Part shown: in pieces, positions 13,126-13,736 of the stretch
Position numbering within the stretch: the first letter of the stretch is position 1
Layout: each line of letters starts with the position of its first letter
Assembly: GCA_937926555.1 (NCBI GenBank)
Contig: CALAZX010000278.1
Coordinates: forward strand, 1 to 13,736
Direction of reading: 5' to 3'
DNA: 13,736 nt
Source of the DNA: an uncultured Negativicutes bacterium
GTDB taxonomy: Bacteria; Bacillota; Negativicutes; Acidaminococcales; Acidaminococcaceae
The notes under the pieces: model-generated
What the model was told of the DNA's origin: nothing
Database searches by the model: none
Seen by the model: only the letters and a program-made list of their open reading frames with translations
Position numbers and translations under genes: made by a program

Positions 13126-13736
13126 ATGTTACAGCAGTATCTGGCAGAATTGAAAAAAATGGAACTCCTCTCCCGTGAGGAGGAGCGGCGCCTCTGGGAG
13201 GAGGAGGCCGCAGGCAGCGAGACCGCCCATCAGAAGCTGATGGCGGCCTACCAGCCCCTGGTGTTCAAGACGGCCATGGCCTTCCGCCTGCCGGAGGACA
13301 TCACCATGGAGCTGATCCAGGAGGGCATGGTGGGCCTGCTTGAGGCGGCGGAGCGTTACGACTACCGCAAAGGCGTGGCCTTCAGCCTCTTCGCCGTCCA
13401 CCGTATCCGTGGCAGCATGTGCGACTTCCTCAGCCGCCAGTCCCGGAACGACACCCTGTCCCTGGACTGGATGCCGGAGGGTGGCTGCAGTCTGGCGGAG
13501 TTCCTGCCGGACGAGGACAATCCCCGGCCGGAGGAGATCGCCGAGCGGAACATGGTGTCCGAGAAAGTGACCGGCGCCATGGACAGGCTGCCCGCCAGGG
13601 AGAAGCAGGTGGTGGAGGGGATTTTCCTCCGGAACCGCACCGTGGCGGAGATGGCCGGTGACATCAATGTCACCACGAACCATGTCTACCGGCTGGAGAA
13701 ACAGGGCGTGCGCCGTATCCGCGGCATGCTGTCCCG
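13126..13736 (+). CDS. Sigma-70 family RNA polymerase sigma factor (3' end beyond window)
   Basis: The first 203 residues are present; the gene is cut by the window edge. Residues 1-45 resemble region 1.2 (YLAELKKMELLSREEERRLW). Residues about 37-107 are region 2: LVFKTAMAF, LIQEGMVGLLEAAERYDYRKG, FSLFAVHRIRGSMCDFLSRQSR, covering core binding and -10 recognition. Residues 111-141 resemble the region 3.2 linker (LSLDWMPEGG, LAEFLPDEDNPRPEE). Residues about 150-202 are region 4 with a helix-turn-helix for the -35 box (LPAREKQVVEGIFL, TVAEMAGDINVTTNHVYRLEKQGVRRIRGML). The helical region 3.1 normally lying between 2 and 3.2 seems absent. This makes it intermediate between group 3 factors and the two-domain ECF type. 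It follows tamB by 13 bases, so the same transcript may supply it. Its regulon is unknown, though envelope genes are an obvious guess. No anti-sigma gene is visible inside the window. Confidence 0.88.
   Translation, partial: MLQQYLAELKKMELLSREEERRLWEEEAAGSETAHQKLMAAYQPLVFKTAMAFRLPEDITMELIQEGMVGLLEAAERYDYRKGVAFSLFAVHRIRGSMCDFLSRQSRNDTLSLDWMPEGGCSLAEFLPDEDNPRPEEIAERNMVSEKVTGAMDRLPAREKQVVEGIFLRNRTVAEMAGDINVTTNHVYRLEKQGVRRIRGMLS

Noticed and set aside
8751..13127. Antisense ORF of 1458 codons opposite tamB
   Set aside because: Same codon-bias artefact; TamB on the + strand has a clear anchor, C-terminal domain and RBS.
13129..13683. Antisense ORF of 184 codons opposite the sigma factor gene
   Set aside because: It lies fully within the sigma factor coding region and shows no motif of its own.

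Overview
The window is a compact stretch of envelope genes, all on the + strand, from a high-GC diderm bacterium. The best fit is a member of the Negativicutes, the outer-membrane-bearing Firmicutes (Veillonella, Dialister, Acidaminococcus and Selenomonas relatives). Three things support this: strong AGGAGG ribosome binding sites of Firmicutes type, genes that only make sense in a cell with an outer membrane (mlaEFD, tolC, tamB), and an MlaD with an added C-terminal beta-barrel-like domain, as described for Veillonella. Genus cannot be settled from the sequence alone.

Layout. (1) 19-1575: secreted AMIN + phosphodiester glycosidase (NAGPA) protein, ending at a probable intrinsic terminator. 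(2) 1606-2108: a near-consensus promoter, a structured 5' leader, a 101-aa exported biotin/lipoyl-like (barrel-sandwich) protein without an attachment lysine, and a terminator-like hairpin. (3) 2138-6839: an operon of an exported SpoIVB-type (S55) peptidase, MlaE, MlaF and MlaD, with no clear promoter of its own after the hairpin at 2075-2108. (4) 6842-8511: a promoter with a perfect palindrome at the predicted start site, tolC, and a strong terminator. (5) 8512-8849: non-coding spacer with a second promoter of almost the same -10 region. (6) 8850 to the window end: tamB followed closely by a sigma-70 family factor that is cut by the window edge.

Working together. MlaE/F form an inner-membrane ABC complex and MlaD forms a periplasmic MCE ring with a helical extension. 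Here MlaD also appears to carry its own outer-membrane part, and there is no mlaA, mlaB or mlaC. TamB is a second inter-membrane lipid conduit and TolC an outer-membrane exit duct, so the block reads as an envelope-assembly and lipid-transport cluster. The peptidase, the small barrel-sandwich protein and the sigma factor are the parts whose role is least understood.

The most notable observations are the S55 peptidase, whose motif order looks circularly permuted relative to SpoIVB, the MlaD-barrel fusion, the orphan exported barrel-sandwich protein, the sigma factor without an apparent region 3.1, and the tolC operator candidate. No tRNA, rRNA, CRISPR array, insertion sequence or phage gene was seen.
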